The notes: generated from the letters alone by a model not told the origin. A DNA stretch of 64,000 bases from Bradyrhizobium aeschynomenes (GCF_013178945.1 NZ_JABFDM010000001.1:186001-250000), one strand, 5' to 3'; shown: positions 23,000-31,905, numbered from the stretch's first letter. Numbers and translations: made by a program.

Positions 23000-23925
23000 T
23001 ACATTTGACGATGCGGCAGCTTCGCTATTTCGATGCGCTGGCGCGTCTCGGTCATTTCGGCCGCGCCGCGGAGGCGTGCGCGATCTCGCAGCCGGCGCTG
23101 TCGATGCAGATCAAGGAGATGGAGGAGGCGCTCGGCGGCGTGCTGCTGGAGCGCAATGCGCGACAGGTGGTGCTGACGCGGTTCGGCGAGCAACTTGCTG
23201 AGCGGGTGCGGGACATCCTGCGCTCCGTCGATGAGCTCGGCGATTTCGCCCGCGCCTCGCGCGACAAGCTCACCGGCCGGCTGCGGCTGGGAATGATCCC
23301 GACGATCGCGCCGTATCTGCTGCCCAAACTCATCGGGAACCTGACGCGCAAGCACCCCGAGATCGATATTCATGTCCGTGAGTCCAAGACGCCGACGCTG
23401 ATCGAGGAGCTGGTCGAGGGTCGGCTCGATGCCGCGATCGTCGCGCTGCCGGTGTCGGAGCCGTCGCTGACCGAGGTCGCGTTGTTCTCGGAGAGCTTCC
23501 TGCTGGTGCGCCCGCCCGAATATGAAGGTGCCGACGTGCCGAGCAGCGAGATGCTGCGCGAGATGCGATTGCTGCTGCTCGAGGAGGGGCACTGCTTCCG
23601 CGACCAGGCGCTGTCGTTCTGCAACATGCAGGCGCCGCGCGAGATGCTCGATGCGTCCTCGCTGTCGACCCTGGTGCAGATGGTCGGCGCCGGCATGGGC
23701 GTGACCTTGATCCCCGAGATGGCGGTCGGCGTCGAGACGCGCTCGGCCGCGGTGTCGCTGGCGCGCTTCGCCGAGCCACAGCCCCAGCGCAGCATCGGCA
23801 TGGTCTGGCGCAAGACCAGCCCGCTCGCCAAGCAGCTTCTGGAGATCTCCGAGGTCGTGGCCGGCGCGGCCGAAGGCCTGCGCAAGCAGGTCGCAGCGGC
23901 GCAGGGCCGCAAGCGGCGCGGCTGA
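22996..23925 (+). CDS. oxyR: Peroxide-sensing LysR-type regulator OxyR
   Basis: A 309-residue LysR-type regulator with an N-terminal winged HTH (HFGRAAEACAISQPALSMQIKEME, residues 20-43 in outline). The redox cysteines C200 and C209 lie in EEGHC-FRDQALSF-C, with the same nine-residue spacing as C199/C208 of E. coli OxyR, so disulfide activation by H2O2 is expected. It is divergent from katG. Start codon choice is between ATG 22996 and ATG 23011; the longer form keeps an N-terminus I associate with rhizobial OxyR. Confidence 0.94.
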   Translation: MIHLTMRQLRYFDALARLGHFGRAAEACAISQPALSMQIKEMEEALGGVLLERNARQVVLTRFGEQLAERVRDILRSVDELGDFARASRDKLTGRLRLGMIPTIAPYLLPKLIGNLTRKHPEIDIHVRESKTPTLIEELVEGRLDAAIVALPVSEPSLTEVALFSESFLLVRPPEYEGADVPSSEMLREMRLLLLEEGHCFRDQALSFCNMQAPREMLDASSLSTLVQMVGAGMGVTLIPEMAVGVETRSAAVSLARFAEPQPQRSIGMVWRKTSPLAKQLLEISEVVAGAAEGLRKQVAAAQGRKRRG

Positions 23926-24013
23926 TCCTTCCGGAAACGTCCCGTTCGAGGTTCTTCTCCGCCGATCGCGCTCTTGCAATGGAACGGTCGTGCCGACCGG
24001 TGGTTCGTAGCGT

Positions 24014-24049
24014 CGAGCAACTTGTTTGCTCGTCGTCGCGATCGCGACG
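24014..24049. other. Two adjacent palindromes after oxyR
   Basis: CGAGCAA/TTGCTCG (24014-24032, 5-base loop) is followed immediately by the perfect 16-bp palindrome CGTCGCGATCGCGACG (24034-24049). Neither has a T-run, so they are not typical terminators. They could be a weak oxyR end structure or an operator for the Gly-rich gene 67 bp downstream. The rest of the 23926-24115 gap shows nothing clear. Confidence 0.4.
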
Positions 24050-24115
24050 GAGGACTGCGCCGGATGACCTTCGCGGGCAGTCATGCGTGATGACCTTGGT
24101 CGAGGAGTCCTTGTG

Positions 24116-24577
24116 ATGCGAAGCTTGAGCTATGTGGGAGCGCTGGCCCTGTCCGGCGCGCTGCTGGCCGGAGCGAGCGCTCCGGCATTGTCTGCACCCG
24201 TCACTGCGCTGTCGGCCGCAGCGAAGGCCGACGTGGCGCCGCTCGGCACGGTGCAGGTCCGCTACGGCGGCTGGCACGGCGGCGGGTGGCATGGTGGCGG
24301 TTGGCGTGGTGGCGGTTGGCGCGGTGGCGGCTGGGGCGGCGGCGGCTGGGGCGGCGGCGCGCTCGTGGCCGGCGCGCTGCTCGGTGCGGGCATCGCGGCG
24401 GCGGCAACACCCTATTATTACTACGACGACCCCTATTATTACGGCGGCGGACCCTACGGCTATGTCGGCGTCGGCTACGCTCCGTATTACGGCCGTCCCT
24501 ATTACGGCCGTCCGTACTGGCGCCATCGATACTACGGTGGCTGGGGTGGCGGCCCGTGGGGCGGTCCCCCGTGGTGA
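24116..24577 (+). CDS. Exported Gly/Trp/Tyr-rich repeat protein
   Basis: A 153-residue secreted protein with a signal peptide (about 1-29, ending APALSA). A low-complexity region of GGWHGGGW/GGWRGGGW repeats (about 49-83) follows, then a hydrophobic AGALLGAGIAAAA segment and a Tyr-rich PYYYYDDPYYYGGGPYG tail. This composition is common in rhizobial envelope or surface proteins of unknown function. The ATG at 24116 follows CGAGGAG. The repeats arise from tandem 12- to 15-base units, so length may vary between strains. Confidence 0.75.
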   Translation: MRSLSYVGALALSGALLAGASAPALSAPVTALSAAAKADVAPLGTVQVRYGGWHGGGWHGGGWRGGGWRGGGWGGGGWGGGALVAGALLGAGIAAAATPYYYYDDPYYYGGGPYGYVGVGYAPYYGRPYYGRPYWRHRYYGGWGGGPWGGPPW

Positions 24578-24601
24578 GCCGCATCTGATCGATCATGCAA
24601 A

Positions 24602-24631
24602 CCCGCCCGCGCGAGCCATCGCGCGGGCGGG
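24602..24631 (+). terminator. Hairpin after the Gly-rich gene
   Basis: CCCGCCCGCGCGA (24602-24614) pairs perfectly with TCGCGCGGGCGGG (24619-24631) around GCCA, 25 bp past the stop. No T-run follows, so termination is likely but not certain. The rest of the gap to 24754 shows nothing clear. Confidence 0.6.
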
Positions 24632-24754
24632 CTGGCATGTTCACCAGCGACACTCCGCTGAACTCCCGGCACAGCGACGTCCGGCGATGGCACGGGTCTT
24701 GTATCGATCTCCTCCAGCGGCGGAGCGTCCAAGACGCGCGCCCGGAGAGCGGTT

Positions 24755-25369
24755 ATGCCCGAGGCTGTCGATACCGAGGCTGTCAATACCGAGGCGTTCT
24801 GGGTCGGAACGATCGTCGACTGGCTGGTCGAGAATGCCAGCCTGCGCAAGGAGCGCATCGACCTCAAGCGCAGGTTCACGCAGGAGCCTTATAATCTCAG
24901 TGCCGTCAGGGTTCTGACGATGATGGACGAGCTCGTCGCGCTCCACAATGCACGCAGCGGCGCCAAGCGGGTGTTGTCGCAGAACTGGCGGCTCGCGCAT
25001 CGCAACGACACGGTCGGCGACTTCGTGGTGGCGTTTCTCACCCTGCTGTGTCCGGACGATCGCGGAGCCGCAACGGACAATGGCGCGTCGCCCGCCAGCC
25101 CAGTGTTGCAAAGCCGACAGGGCAGGTCACACAACCAGCGCGTCGAAGCGCTGCGCGCCGATCCCGGGGGCGACTGGAAACCCGTCGATCTCGAGATCAT
25201 CGCCTCGCAATATGCGATGAAGTTTCGCAAGATCACCGGCACGCACGAGGTCCTCCTGCATCCGTCCGTCCCGCATTGCGTGACCATTCCGCTGAAGGCG
25301 AAGATCAGGCCGCCGCATATCCGGGCCTTCGTGGCGATGATCGACGACATGGATGAGGCCGCGCGATGA
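24755..25369 (+). CDS. HicA-like toxin domain fused to an unknown N-terminal region
   Basis: A 204-residue protein. The last 60 residues (about 145-200) resemble the HicA double-stranded-RNA-binding-like mRNA interferase: G162-T-H164-EVLLHP in the place of the usual GSHHxFxHP, then VTIPLKAKIRPPHIRAF in the place of VTVPxHxxKxIxPGTLRxI. The first 100 residues form a helical, charged region (VDWLVENASLRKERIDLKRR; ALHNARSGAKRVLSQNWRLA) that I do not recognise, joined by a low-complexity linker. HicA is usually only 60-80 residues. It overlaps the next gene (ATGA), a HicB-like antitoxin. Only one of the two adjacent histidines is kept, so activity is uncertain. Confidence 0.55.
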   Translation: MPEAVDTEAVNTEAFWVGTIVDWLVENASLRKERIDLKRRFTQEPYNLSAVRVLTMMDELVALHNARSGAKRVLSQNWRLAHRNDTVGDFVVAFLTLLCPDDRGAATDNGASPASPVLQSRQGRSHNQRVEALRADPGGDWKPVDLEIIASQYAMKFRKITGTHEVLLHPSVPHCVTIPLKAKIRPPHIRAFVAMIDDMDEAAR

Positions 25370-25599
25370 GCGATGTCGCCGCCTATCTCTATGACGTGAC
25401 GGAACTGGGCGCCGAGGATGGTGGCGGCTTTCTCGTCACCTTTCCCGATCTCCCCGGGGTCATCGGCATCGCCGAGACGGCGCGGCAGGCCATCGCCGAC
25501 GGACAGCAGGCACTGTTCGCAGCTCTCGATGCGCTCAAGGCCGTCGATCGCGACCCGCCGGTCCCCGGCGCGGCGCGCGCCGCCGCACAGCCGGCGTGA
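25366..25599 (+). CDS. HicB-like antitoxin (N-terminal fold only)
   Basis: A 77-residue protein with the partial RNase-H-like HicB pattern: GGGFLVTFPDLPGVIGIAET (residues 19-38), then the helix ARQAIADGQQALFAALDAL. A Pro/Ala tail stands where many HicB proteins carry a DNA-binding domain, so autoregulation by this protein is doubtful. It is translationally coupled to the HicA-like gene. The toxin-first order matches hicAB loci. Confidence 0.7.
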   Translation: MSDVAAYLYDVTELGAEDGGGFLVTFPDLPGVIGIAETARQAIADGQQALFAALDALKAVDRDPPVPGAARAAAQPA

Positions 25600-25637
25600 G
25601 CCGACGCGGCGCCGGAGAGTTCAGCAAGGAGGAGAGC

Positions 25638-25832
25638 ATGCCACTGACTGAGGACGCCATCCAGGTCGGCAAGTGCTACAAGACCAGGATCGCCGAGAGC
25701 TACAAGGTGCTGTCGATCACCCGCGGCATCGTCACCTATCAGACGCTGACCTCGCCCCTGCGCATCAACACCGGCATCAAGGCGTTCGCGGATGCTGTCT
25801 ACAAGGAGATCAAGTGTCCGGGGCAGGGATAG
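25638..25832 (+). CDS. Small hypothetical protein
   Basis: A 64-residue soluble protein beginning MPLTEDAIQVGKCYKT. The ATG at 25638 has an excellent ribosome site (AAGGAGGAG), which is the main reason to accept the gene; an in-frame ATG at 25596 lacks one. It is rich in beta-forming residues (YKVLSITRGIVTYQTL) and has two cysteines. It may be co-transcribed with the HicAB-like pair 39 bp upstream. I do not recognise the family. Confidence 0.6.
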   Translation: MPLTEDAIQVGKCYKTRIAESYKVLSITRGIVTYQTLTSPLRINTGIKAFADAVYKEIKCPGQG

Positions 25833-25888
25833 CGGCGCGATCCGCAAGGGTACCCAATCAAATCGGGACAGTTCTGATGTCACCTCGA

Positions 25889-25972
25889 CCGTCATTGCGA
25901 GGAGCGAAGCGACGAAGCAATCCAGAGTCCCGTGGGAGCCCTGGATTGCTTCGCTGCGCTCGCAATGACGGG
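25889..25972. repeat. Dispersed palindromic repeat (CCGTCATTGCGAG ends)
   Basis: CCGTCATTGCGAG at the left end and CTCGCAATGACGG at the right are perfect inverted repeats, with inner arms GAAGCAATCCAG and CTGGATTGCTTC. Elements of exactly this look are abundant between genes in Bradyrhizobium and Rhodopseudomonas (from memory). Confidence 0.8.
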
Positions 25973-26006
25973 GAGAGAGGTGGTCGCCTCACGCGAGGTG
26001 GCGCGG

Positions 26007-26327
26007 ATGAGAGTTGAGGAGCGTGACGACGGTGTCCTGGCGTTCATCGACGCCGATGGCCGCGTCTGGGCACAATGCGCGCGGCCCTCGCAGCTTGCCG
26101 CCGATACCGACTACGTGATCGAAGGCCCATTGAGTGGCTTCATCTATGAGGAGGGTACGTTTACGCCGGACAGCGAGCAGGCCTTTCGCGTCTGGCTCGA
26201 CGACCGCCTGATCAGTGACGAGATATTCCACGTCAGGGACCGGGAGACTGCGCTCTCTCTGGGCCAGCGCATCGCGGGGGCCGCGCGCGACATCCTGAAG
26301 CATCGATCGGCCTCGTCCAATCCCTGA
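26007..26327 (+). CDS. Hypothetical protein
   Basis: A 106-residue acidic protein starting MRVEERDDGVLAFIDADGRVW, with a small beta-rich domain and a C-terminal helix (ALSLGQRIAGAARDILKH). The ATG at 26007 follows GAGGTGGCGCGG. The frame is open further upstream into the palindromic repeat, so earlier starts are unlikely. No homologue or motif recognised; codon use is like that of its neighbours, which supports a real gene. Confidence 0.5.
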   Translation: MRVEERDDGVLAFIDADGRVWAQCARPSQLAADTDYVIEGPLSGFIYEEGTFTPDSEQAFRVWLDDRLISDEIFHVRDRETALSLGQRIAGAARDILKHRSASSNP

Positions 26328-26385
26328 TGCCAAATCGGTTCTTTTTGCCTTCTGATAAAAATAAATCGCTTGCGATATTTCGGAA

Positions 26386-26712
26386 TTAGTGGTTATCTCC
26401 CCGCAACCCGCCTCGCAGCAGAGGGACGTACGCGTCGTCACGAACGTTGAGGTGGGTGGCGATGGACGTGACGGCCGTGCCAGACGAGCGCGAGCCGTTG
26501 CGGACGGCGAAGTCGTGTGGTCCTGGCCTCTCGACGCTGAGGTCAAGTTCGCGGTCGTTGCTGTGACGGCACGCGCGGGCGATGGGGGCAAGAGAGCCGA
26601 TCCCCAGGGAGAGCACGAAGGACACCGTAAAACCGTCGCGCGGGGAAGGCCGGATCTGTCCGGCTGGACCTGTGGTACCTGCCGCCTGCATTCTTTTGAG
26701 CAGGCGGGCCAC
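26386..26712 (-). repeat. Probable copy of a dispersed Bradyrhizobium repeat, spurious reading frames
   Basis: The minus strand can be read as a 108-residue frame containing RPSPRDGFTVSFVLSLG and GPHDFAVRNGSRSSG. I recall near-identical spurious proteins scattered through Bradyrhizobium genomes, which points to a repeated non-coding element rather than a gene. There is no ribosome site at its start. The element occupies most of the gene-free interval 26328-26871. Confidence 0.45.
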
Positions 26713-26871
26713 GGGCCTCAGCCGAGGTCCGGCCTTTCCCGCGCCCTCTCATGATTCAGGAGGGGCATGACCGATGCATCACCCGGGCACGCCGTGCCGC
26801 GGGAAGGCGATGACGTGTCTGATGACGTATCTGTTGTCTGCCTTGCGCAAGGTGCGAGCCCAACCTTCCAC

Positions 26872-26995
26872 TGTCGTCCCGGCCTTGAGCCGGGACCCAT
26901 AACCCCAGGGAGATGTGTTGGGCACGCTGGTGGACCGATCCCGCACAGCCACATCAGCCGATGACTATGGGTCCCGGCTCAAGGCCAGGACGACA
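26872..26995. repeat. Long palindromic repeat (TGTCGTCC ends)
   Basis: TGTCGTCC at 26872 and GGACGACA ending at 26995 are inverted. The inner arms GGCCTTGAGCCGGGACCCAT and ATGGGTCCCGGCTCAAGGCC match perfectly. The loop is about 55 bp. It could form a long cruciform. It lies 235 bp upstream of the Pho box; the interval 26996-27229 shows no gene. Confidence 0.75.
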
Positions 26996-27229
26996 CCGAA
27001 TGTGACGCAGGCGTCGGGGCAGACGGCCGTTGAACGCATGGCGGTTGGACGCATGTCATGGGGACTGTTACGTCGCCGTGATCAGCGGCAAACGCCGTAT
27101 CATACCTTTCGGAAGCGGCGTGAGCACCGCTCTCTCAGTGCCGGTGTACAAGCGCTCGGAAGCCCGGCCAGATCGACCGTAAAAATTCGGGGTAGTTTCG
27201 AATTTTCAATACTTATCAATGCTTTGCGA

Positions 27230-27247
27230 CTGTCATCCAGCTGTCAT
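27230..27247 (+). promoter_or_regulatory. Pho box of the pst operon
   Basis: CTGTCATCCAGCTGTCAT is two perfect CTGTCAT repeats separated by four bases, the canonical PhoB-binding site. TATAAA at 27256-27261 can serve as -10, with the Pho box replacing the -35. It lies about 100 bp before pstS and implies strong phosphate-starvation control by PhoB, encoded at the end of the same cluster. Confidence 0.92.
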
Positions 27248-27345
27248 CGAACCTTTATAAAAGCGGCACCGAGGCCCCTTAAAGCGGCCGGGGAAGCGCA
27301 ATCGGGTGCGTCATGCGCTTCGCTTCCCAAGCATGGAGACCAGCT

Positions 27346-28356
27346 ATGAATTTCGTCAAAGCTATTGTCGCTGCCGGCTTGGTCGCCGCATCGACGTCGG
27401 CCTTCGCTGCCGACATCACCGGCGCGGGCGCGACGTTCCCGTTCCCGATCTATTCCAAGTGGGCCGACGCCTATAAGAAGGAGACGGGCAACGGTCTGAA
27501 CTACCAGTCGATCGGTTCCGGCGGCGGCATCAAGCAGATCCAGGCCAAGACCGTGACCTTCGGTGCCACCGACGCGCCGCTCAAGGCCGAGCAGCTCGAC
27601 AAGGACGGCCTGGTGCAGTGGCCGATGGTGATGGGCGGCATCGTGCCGGTCGTCAACCTCGAGGGCGTCAAGCCGGGCGAGATGGTGCTGGACGGCGAGA
27701 CGCTCGCCAACATCTATCTCGGCAAGATCACCAAGTGGGATGACGCCGCGATCAAGAAGCTGAACCCCAGCGTCAAGCTGCCGTCCGACGCGATCGCCGT
27801 GGTCCGCCGCTCCGACGGTTCGGGCACGACCTTCAACTTCACCTATTATCTCTCCGAGGCGAGCGCCGACTGGAAGAGCAAGATCGGCTTCAACACCGCG
27901 GTCGAGTGGCCGGTCGGTGTCGGCGCCAAGGGCAACGAAGGCGTGTCCGGCAACATCAGCCAGACCAAGAACTCGATCGGCTATGTCGAGTACGCCTACG
28001 CCAAGCAGAACAAGCTGACCTACACCGGCATGATCAACAAGGCCGGCAAGACCGTGCAGCCGACCGTCGAGGCCTTCCAGGCCGCCGCCGCCAATGCCGA
28101 CTGGTCCAAGGCCCCCGGCTACTACGTGATCCTCGCCAACCAGCCGGGCGACAAGTCCTGGCCGATGACGGCGGCGACCTTCATCCTGATGCACAAGGAG
28201 CCGACCGACAAGGCGGCCTCCGCCGAGGCGATCAAGTTCTTCAAGTGGTCGTTCGAGAAGGGCGACAAGATGGCCGAGGAGCTCGACTACATCCCGATGC
28301 CCGACAGCGTCGTGAAGCTGATCGAGAAGACCTGGTCGGCCGACATCAAGAGCTGA
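27346..28356 (+). CDS. pstS: Phosphate ABC transporter periplasmic binding protein
   Basis: PstS binds inorganic phosphate in the periplasm and delivers it to PstCA. The 336-residue protein has a signal peptide (1-22, AFA cleavage), the start [16 protein letters not shown] of the mature PstS family, the GSGGGIKQI phosphate-binding loop and [12 protein letters not shown]. The ATG at 27346 follows GGAGACCAGCT. It is the first gene after the Pho box, and a perfect hairpin follows it, so it is probably expressed above the rest of the operon. Confidence 0.97.
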   Translation: MNFVKAIVAAGLVAASTSAFAADITGAGATFPFPIYSKWADAYKKETGNGLNYQSIGSGGGIKQIQAKTVTFGATDAPLKAEQLDKDGLVQWPMVMGGIVPVVNLEGVKPGEMVLDGETLANIYLGKITKWDDAAIKKLNPSVKLPSDAIAVVRRSDGSGTTFNFTYYLSEASADWKSKIGFNTAVEWPVGVGAKGNEGVSGNISQTKNSIGYVEYAYAKQNKLTYTGMINKAGKTVQPTVEAFQAAAANADWSKAPGYYVILANQPGDKSWPMTAATFILMHKEPTDKAASAEAIKFFKWSFEKGDKMAEELDYIPMPDSVVKLIEKTWSADIKS

Positions 28357-28371
28357 TCTGAAAGCGTGCTG

Positions 28372-28395
28372 CCCTCTCCCGGAAACGGGAGAGGG
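28372..28395 (+). terminator. Hairpin between pstS and pstC
   Basis: CCCTCTCCCG (28372-28381) pairs perfectly with CGGGAGAGGG (28386-28395) around a GAAA tetraloop, followed by TTCGTT. It is probably a partial terminator or mRNA-stabilising structure that keeps the binding protein in excess over the membrane components. Confidence 0.65.
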
Positions 28396-28408
28396 TTCGT
28401 TCAAGGTG

Positions 28409-29446
28409 ATGATGGTGTCAAAGAAGCAGGGGGCGGACTTGGCTGAGATGGCCGTTGAGAGCGAGGTCGGCGATATCGCCGCTGCCGCAGGGCCCTATGA
28501 TCGCGCCCGCGCGCTGAGCGCGTTCAAGCTCGGCGATGTCACCTTCTACTGGATCACCCGCCTGTCGGCGATCTCGGTGCTGCTGATCCTCGGCGGCATC
28601 ATCATCTCGCTCGTCATCGGCGCCTGGCCGGCGATGAAGGAGTATGGCTTCCAGTTCCTCTTCACCAAGCGCTGGGCGCCTTCTGCCGATCCGCCGGTGC
28701 TCGGCGCGCTCGGCCCGATCTACGGCACGCTGGTGACCTCGTTCATCGCGATGCTGATCGCCATTCCCGTGGGCCTGGGCATCGCGATCTTTCTGACCGA
28801 ACTGTGCCCACAATGGCTGCGCCGCCCGATTGGGCTGGCCATCGAGCTGCTCGCCGGCATTCCCTCGATCATCTACGGCATGTGGGGCTTCTTCGTGCTG
28901 GGCCCGTTCCTGGCCACCACGTTCCAGCCCTTCATGATCAACCTCTGCGCCAACATCCCGGTGCTGCAGGACATCTTCGCCGGACCGCCGTCCTATCTCA
29001 GCCTGTTCAACGCCTCGCTGATCCTGGCGATCATGGTGCTGCCCTTCATCACCTCGATCTCGGTCGACGTCTTCAAGACGGTCCCGCCGGTGCTCAAGGA
29101 AGCCGCCTACGGCGTCGGTTGCACCACCTGGGAGGTCGTGCGCAGCGTCGTCATCCCTTACACCCGGGTGGGTGTCATCGGCGGCGTGATGCTGGCGCTG
29201 GGCCGTGCGCTCGGCGAGACCATGGCGGTGACCTTCATCATCGGCAACTCGTTCCGGATCTCGTCCTCGATTTTCGCGCCGGGCACCACGATCTCGGCCG
29301 CGATCGCCTCCGAATTCCAGGAGAGCGACGGCCTGCATCAGTCGAGCCTGATCCTGCTCGGCCTGCTTCTGTTCGTCCTCACCTTCTTCGTGCTGGCGAG
29401 CGCCCGGCTGATGCTGGCGCGGCTTGACGCCAAGGCAGGAAAGTAA
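28409..29446 (+). CDS. pstC: Phosphate ABC transporter permease PstC
   Basis: One of two membrane subunits of the Pst transporter. The 345-residue protein has six predicted transmembrane helices (the first near 48-70) and the cytoplasmic coupling loop containing LKEAAYGVGCTTWEVVRSVVIP. GTG 28406, ATG 28409 and ATG 28412 are consecutive candidate starts; I chose the first ATG. The N-terminal 40 residues are longer than in E. coli, as in other rhizobia. It is followed by pstA 3 bp later. Confidence 0.95.
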   Translation: MMVSKKQGADLAEMAVESEVGDIAAAAGPYDRARALSAFKLGDVTFYWITRLSAISVLLILGGIIISLVIGAWPAMKEYGFQFLFTKRWAPSADPPVLGALGPIYGTLVTSFIAMLIAIPVGLGIAIFLTELCPQWLRRPIGLAIELLAGIPSIIYGMWGFFVLGPFLATTFQPFMINLCANIPVLQDIFAGPPSYLSLFNASLILAIMVLPFITSISVDVFKTVPPVLKEAAYGVGCTTWEVVRSVVIPYTRVGVIGGVMLALGRALGETMAVTFIIGNSFRISSSIFAPGTTISAAIASEFQESDGLHQSSLILLGLLLFVLTFFVLASARLMLARLDAKAGK

Positions 29447-29449
29447 CCC

Positions 29450-30340
29450 ATGACGAGCGTCGAGATGTCCACCGTCGATACGCCGGTCAATCCCGTCAAC
29501 CCGATCTATGCGCGCCGCCGCCGTCGCGACCTCGTCGTCCGCGGCCTTTGCATCGCCGCCGCGGCGTTCGGCGTCACCTGGCTGGCGCTGATCCTGTTCA
29601 CGCTGTTCTATAACGGCCTCGCCGGCCTCAGCCTGCAGGTCTTCACCGCCGACACGCCGCCGCCCGGCGCCAGTGAAGGCGGCCTGCGCAACGCCATCGT
29701 CGGCTCGATCATGATGACGGTGATCGGTGTCGGCATCGGCGCGCCGCTCGGCCTGTTCGCCGGCACCTACCTCGCCGAATACGGCCGCAACGACCGCCTG
29801 ACCTCGGTGATCCGCTTCATCAACGACATCCTGCTGTCGGCGCCGTCGATCATCATCGGCCTGTTCATCTACGGCGCGGTCGTTGTGCCGATGGGCGGCT
29901 TCTCGGCGATCGCCGGTGCGCTGGCGCTGGCCGTCATCGTGATCCCCGTCGTGCTCAGAACCACCGAGGACATGCTGCTGCTGGTGCCGAATCCGCTGCG
30001 CGAGGCGGCGTCCGCGCTCGGCCTGCCGCGCTCGCTCGTGATCCGCCGCATCGCCTACCGCGCGGCGCGCTCGGGCCTCATCACCGGCGTGCTGCTGGCG
30101 ACCGCCCGCGTCGCCGGCGAGACCGCGCCGCTGTTGTTCACCGCGCTGTCGAACCAGTTCTGGAGCCTCAACCTCTCCAAGACGATGGCGAACCTGCCCG
30201 TCACCATCAACAATTTCGTCCAGAGCCCGTATGCCTATTGGAAACAGCTGGCCTGGAGCGGAGCCCTTCTCATCACTCTGGCCGTGCTCGCCCTGAACGT
30301 CGGTGCACGCATTCTCGGCGCCGAGAGGAAAACGAAATGA
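29450..30340 (+). CDS. pstA: Phosphate ABC transporter permease PstA
   Basis: The partner membrane subunit of PstC, 296 residues with six transmembrane helices after a basic N-terminus (YARRRRRDL). The inner-membrane loop [23 protein letters not shown] is the coupling (EAA-like) motif that contacts PstB. The start follows GCAGGAAAG. It overlaps pstB by ATGA. Confidence 0.95.
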   Translation: MTSVEMSTVDTPVNPVNPIYARRRRRDLVVRGLCIAAAAFGVTWLALILFTLFYNGLAGLSLQVFTADTPPPGASEGGLRNAIVGSIMMTVIGVGIGAPLGLFAGTYLAEYGRNDRLTSVIRFINDILLSAPSIIIGLFIYGAVVVPMGGFSAIAGALALAVIVIPVVLRTTEDMLLLVPNPLREAASALGLPRSLVIRRIAYRAARSGLITGVLLATARVAGETAPLLFTALSNQFWSLNLSKTMANLPVTINNFVQSPYAYWKQLAWSGALLITLAVLALNVGARILGAERKTK

Positions 30341-31158
30341 CCGAACTGTCCGTCTCCGTCAGTCAGCCCGCTCACGCGCTTCATGGCCAGCCGCTCCCCG
30401 AGGCGCCGGCCAAGGTGACCGCGCGCAACCTGAACTTCTATTACGGCGATCATCACGCGCTGAAGAACATCAACCTGACGCTGGGCACCAACCGGGTCAC
30501 GGCGTTCATCGGCCCGTCCGGCTGCGGCAAGTCCACCTTGCTGCGCATCTTCAACCGGATGTACGACCTCTATCCGGGCCAGCGCGCCACCGGGCAGCTG
30601 ATGCTGGACAACACCAACATCCTCGATCCCAAGCTCGATCTCAATCTGCTGCGCGCGCGGGTCGGCATGGTGTTCCAGAAGCCGACGCCGTTCCCGATGA
30701 CGATCTACGAGAACATCGCGTTCGGCATCCGCCTCTACGAGAAGATCTCGAAGTCCGAGATGGACGACCGGGTCGAGAAGGCGCTGCGCGGCGGCGCACT
30801 GTGGAACGAGGTCAAGGACAAGCTCAACGCCTCCGGCCTGTCGCTGTCCGGCGGCCAGCAGCAGCGTCTGTGCATCGCCCGCACGGTTGCGGTGCGTCCC
30901 GAGGTGATCCTGTTCGACGAGCCGTGCTCGGCCCTCGACCCGATCTCGACCGCCAAGGTCGAGGAGCTGATCCAGGAGCTCTCGGAGAACTACACGATTG
31001 CGATCGTGACGCATAACATGCAGCAGGCGGCGCGAGTCTCCGACAAGACCGCCTTCATGTATCTCGGCGAGTTGATCGAGTTCGACGATACCAGCAAGAT
31101 CTTCACCTCGCCGAGCGATCGGCGGACCCAGGATTACATCACCGGCCGGTTCGGCTGA
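30337..31158 (+). CDS. pstB: Phosphate ABC transporter ATPase PstB
   Basis: The ATP-hydrolysing subunit. The 273-residue protein has Walker [10 protein letters not shown] (59-67), Q-loop FQKPTPFP, signature LSGGQQQR, Walker [14 protein letters not shown] and the H-loop [13 protein letters not shown], all as in PstB. The start at 30337 overlaps the pstA stop. The gene is followed by phoU, as in most Pst operons. Confidence 0.97.
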   Translation: MTELSVSVSQPAHALHGQPLPEAPAKVTARNLNFYYGDHHALKNINLTLGTNRVTAFIGPSGCGKSTLLRIFNRMYDLYPGQRATGQLMLDNTNILDPKLDLNLLRARVGMVFQKPTPFPMTIYENIAFGIRLYEKISKSEMDDRVEKALRGGALWNEVKDKLNASGLSLSGGQQQRLCIARTVAVRPEVILFDEPCSALDPISTAKVEELIQELSENYTIAIVTHNMQQAARVSDKTAFMYLGELIEFDDTSKIFTSPSDRRTQDYITGRFG

Positions 31159-31188
31159 CGCCGACAGCAATGCCTTCAGGAGATCATC

Positions 31189-31905
31189 ATGGCCAGTGAA
31201 CATACCGCCAAGGCGTTCGACAGCGATCTGCAGGACCTCACCCGGCTGGTGTCGGAGATGGGGGGCCTCGCCGAGCGGCTGATCGTCGATTCCGTCGATG
31301 CGCTGGTGCGGCGCGACGTGGCGCTCGGCCAGAAGGTGGTCGCCGCCGATGCCGAAGTCGACAAGCTGCAGCGCATCATCGAGGAGCGCGCGGTGCTGAC
31401 GATCGCGCGCCGCCAGCCGATGGCGGTCGATTTGCGCGAGATCGTCGGCGCGATGCGCGTCGCCACCGATCTGGAGCGGATCGGCGACCTCGCCAAGAAC
31501 ATCGGCAAGCGCGTCGCCGCGCTGGAGAGTGACTTCCATCCGCTCAAGCTGATCCGCGGCCTGGAACACATGACCGACCTGGTGCAGTCGCAGGTCAAGA
31601 CGGTGCTGGATGCCTATGCCGCGCATGACCTGCCGGCGGCGATGACGGTCTGGAAGGGCGACGAGGAGGTCGATGCGATCTGCACCTCGCTGTTCCGTGA
31701 GCTCCTCACTTATATGATGGAGGACCCGCGCAACATCTCGTTCTGCATCCACCTGATGTTCTGCGCCAAGAATATCGAGCGGATCGGCGATCACGCGACC
31801 AACATCGCCGAGACGGTGTTCTATATGATCGAGGGCCAGCAGATCATGGACAAACGCCCGAAGGGCGACATGACGAGCTTCGCGGCCACGATCCCCGGCA
31901 ACTGA
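31189..31905 (+). CDS. phoU: Phosphate signalling regulator PhoU
   Basis: PhoU links the Pst transporter to PhoR/PhoB and represses the Pho regulon when phosphate is plentiful. The 238-residue all-helical protein has the two PhoU repeats, each with its metal-binding E/D-xxx-D motif (DLERIGDLAKNI near 97-108 and KNIERIGDHATNIAE near 190-204). A good ribosome site (CAGGAG) precedes it. Confidence 0.96.
   Translation: MASEHTAKAFDSDLQDLTRLVSEMGGLAERLIVDSVDALVRRDVALGQKVVAADAEVDKLQRIIEERAVLTIARRQPMAVDLREIVGAMRVATDLERIGDLAKNIGKRVAALESDFHPLKLIRGLEHMTDLVQSQVKTVLDAYAAHDLPAAMTVWKGDEEVDAICTSLFRELLTYMMEDPRNISFCIHLMFCAKNIERIGDHATNIAETVFYMIEGQQIMDKRPKGDMTSFAATIPGN

Noticed and set aside
26767..26964. Short plus-strand frame through the long palindromic repeat
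   Set aside because: Most of it translates a dispersed inverted repeat and it has no convincing conserved coding signal.
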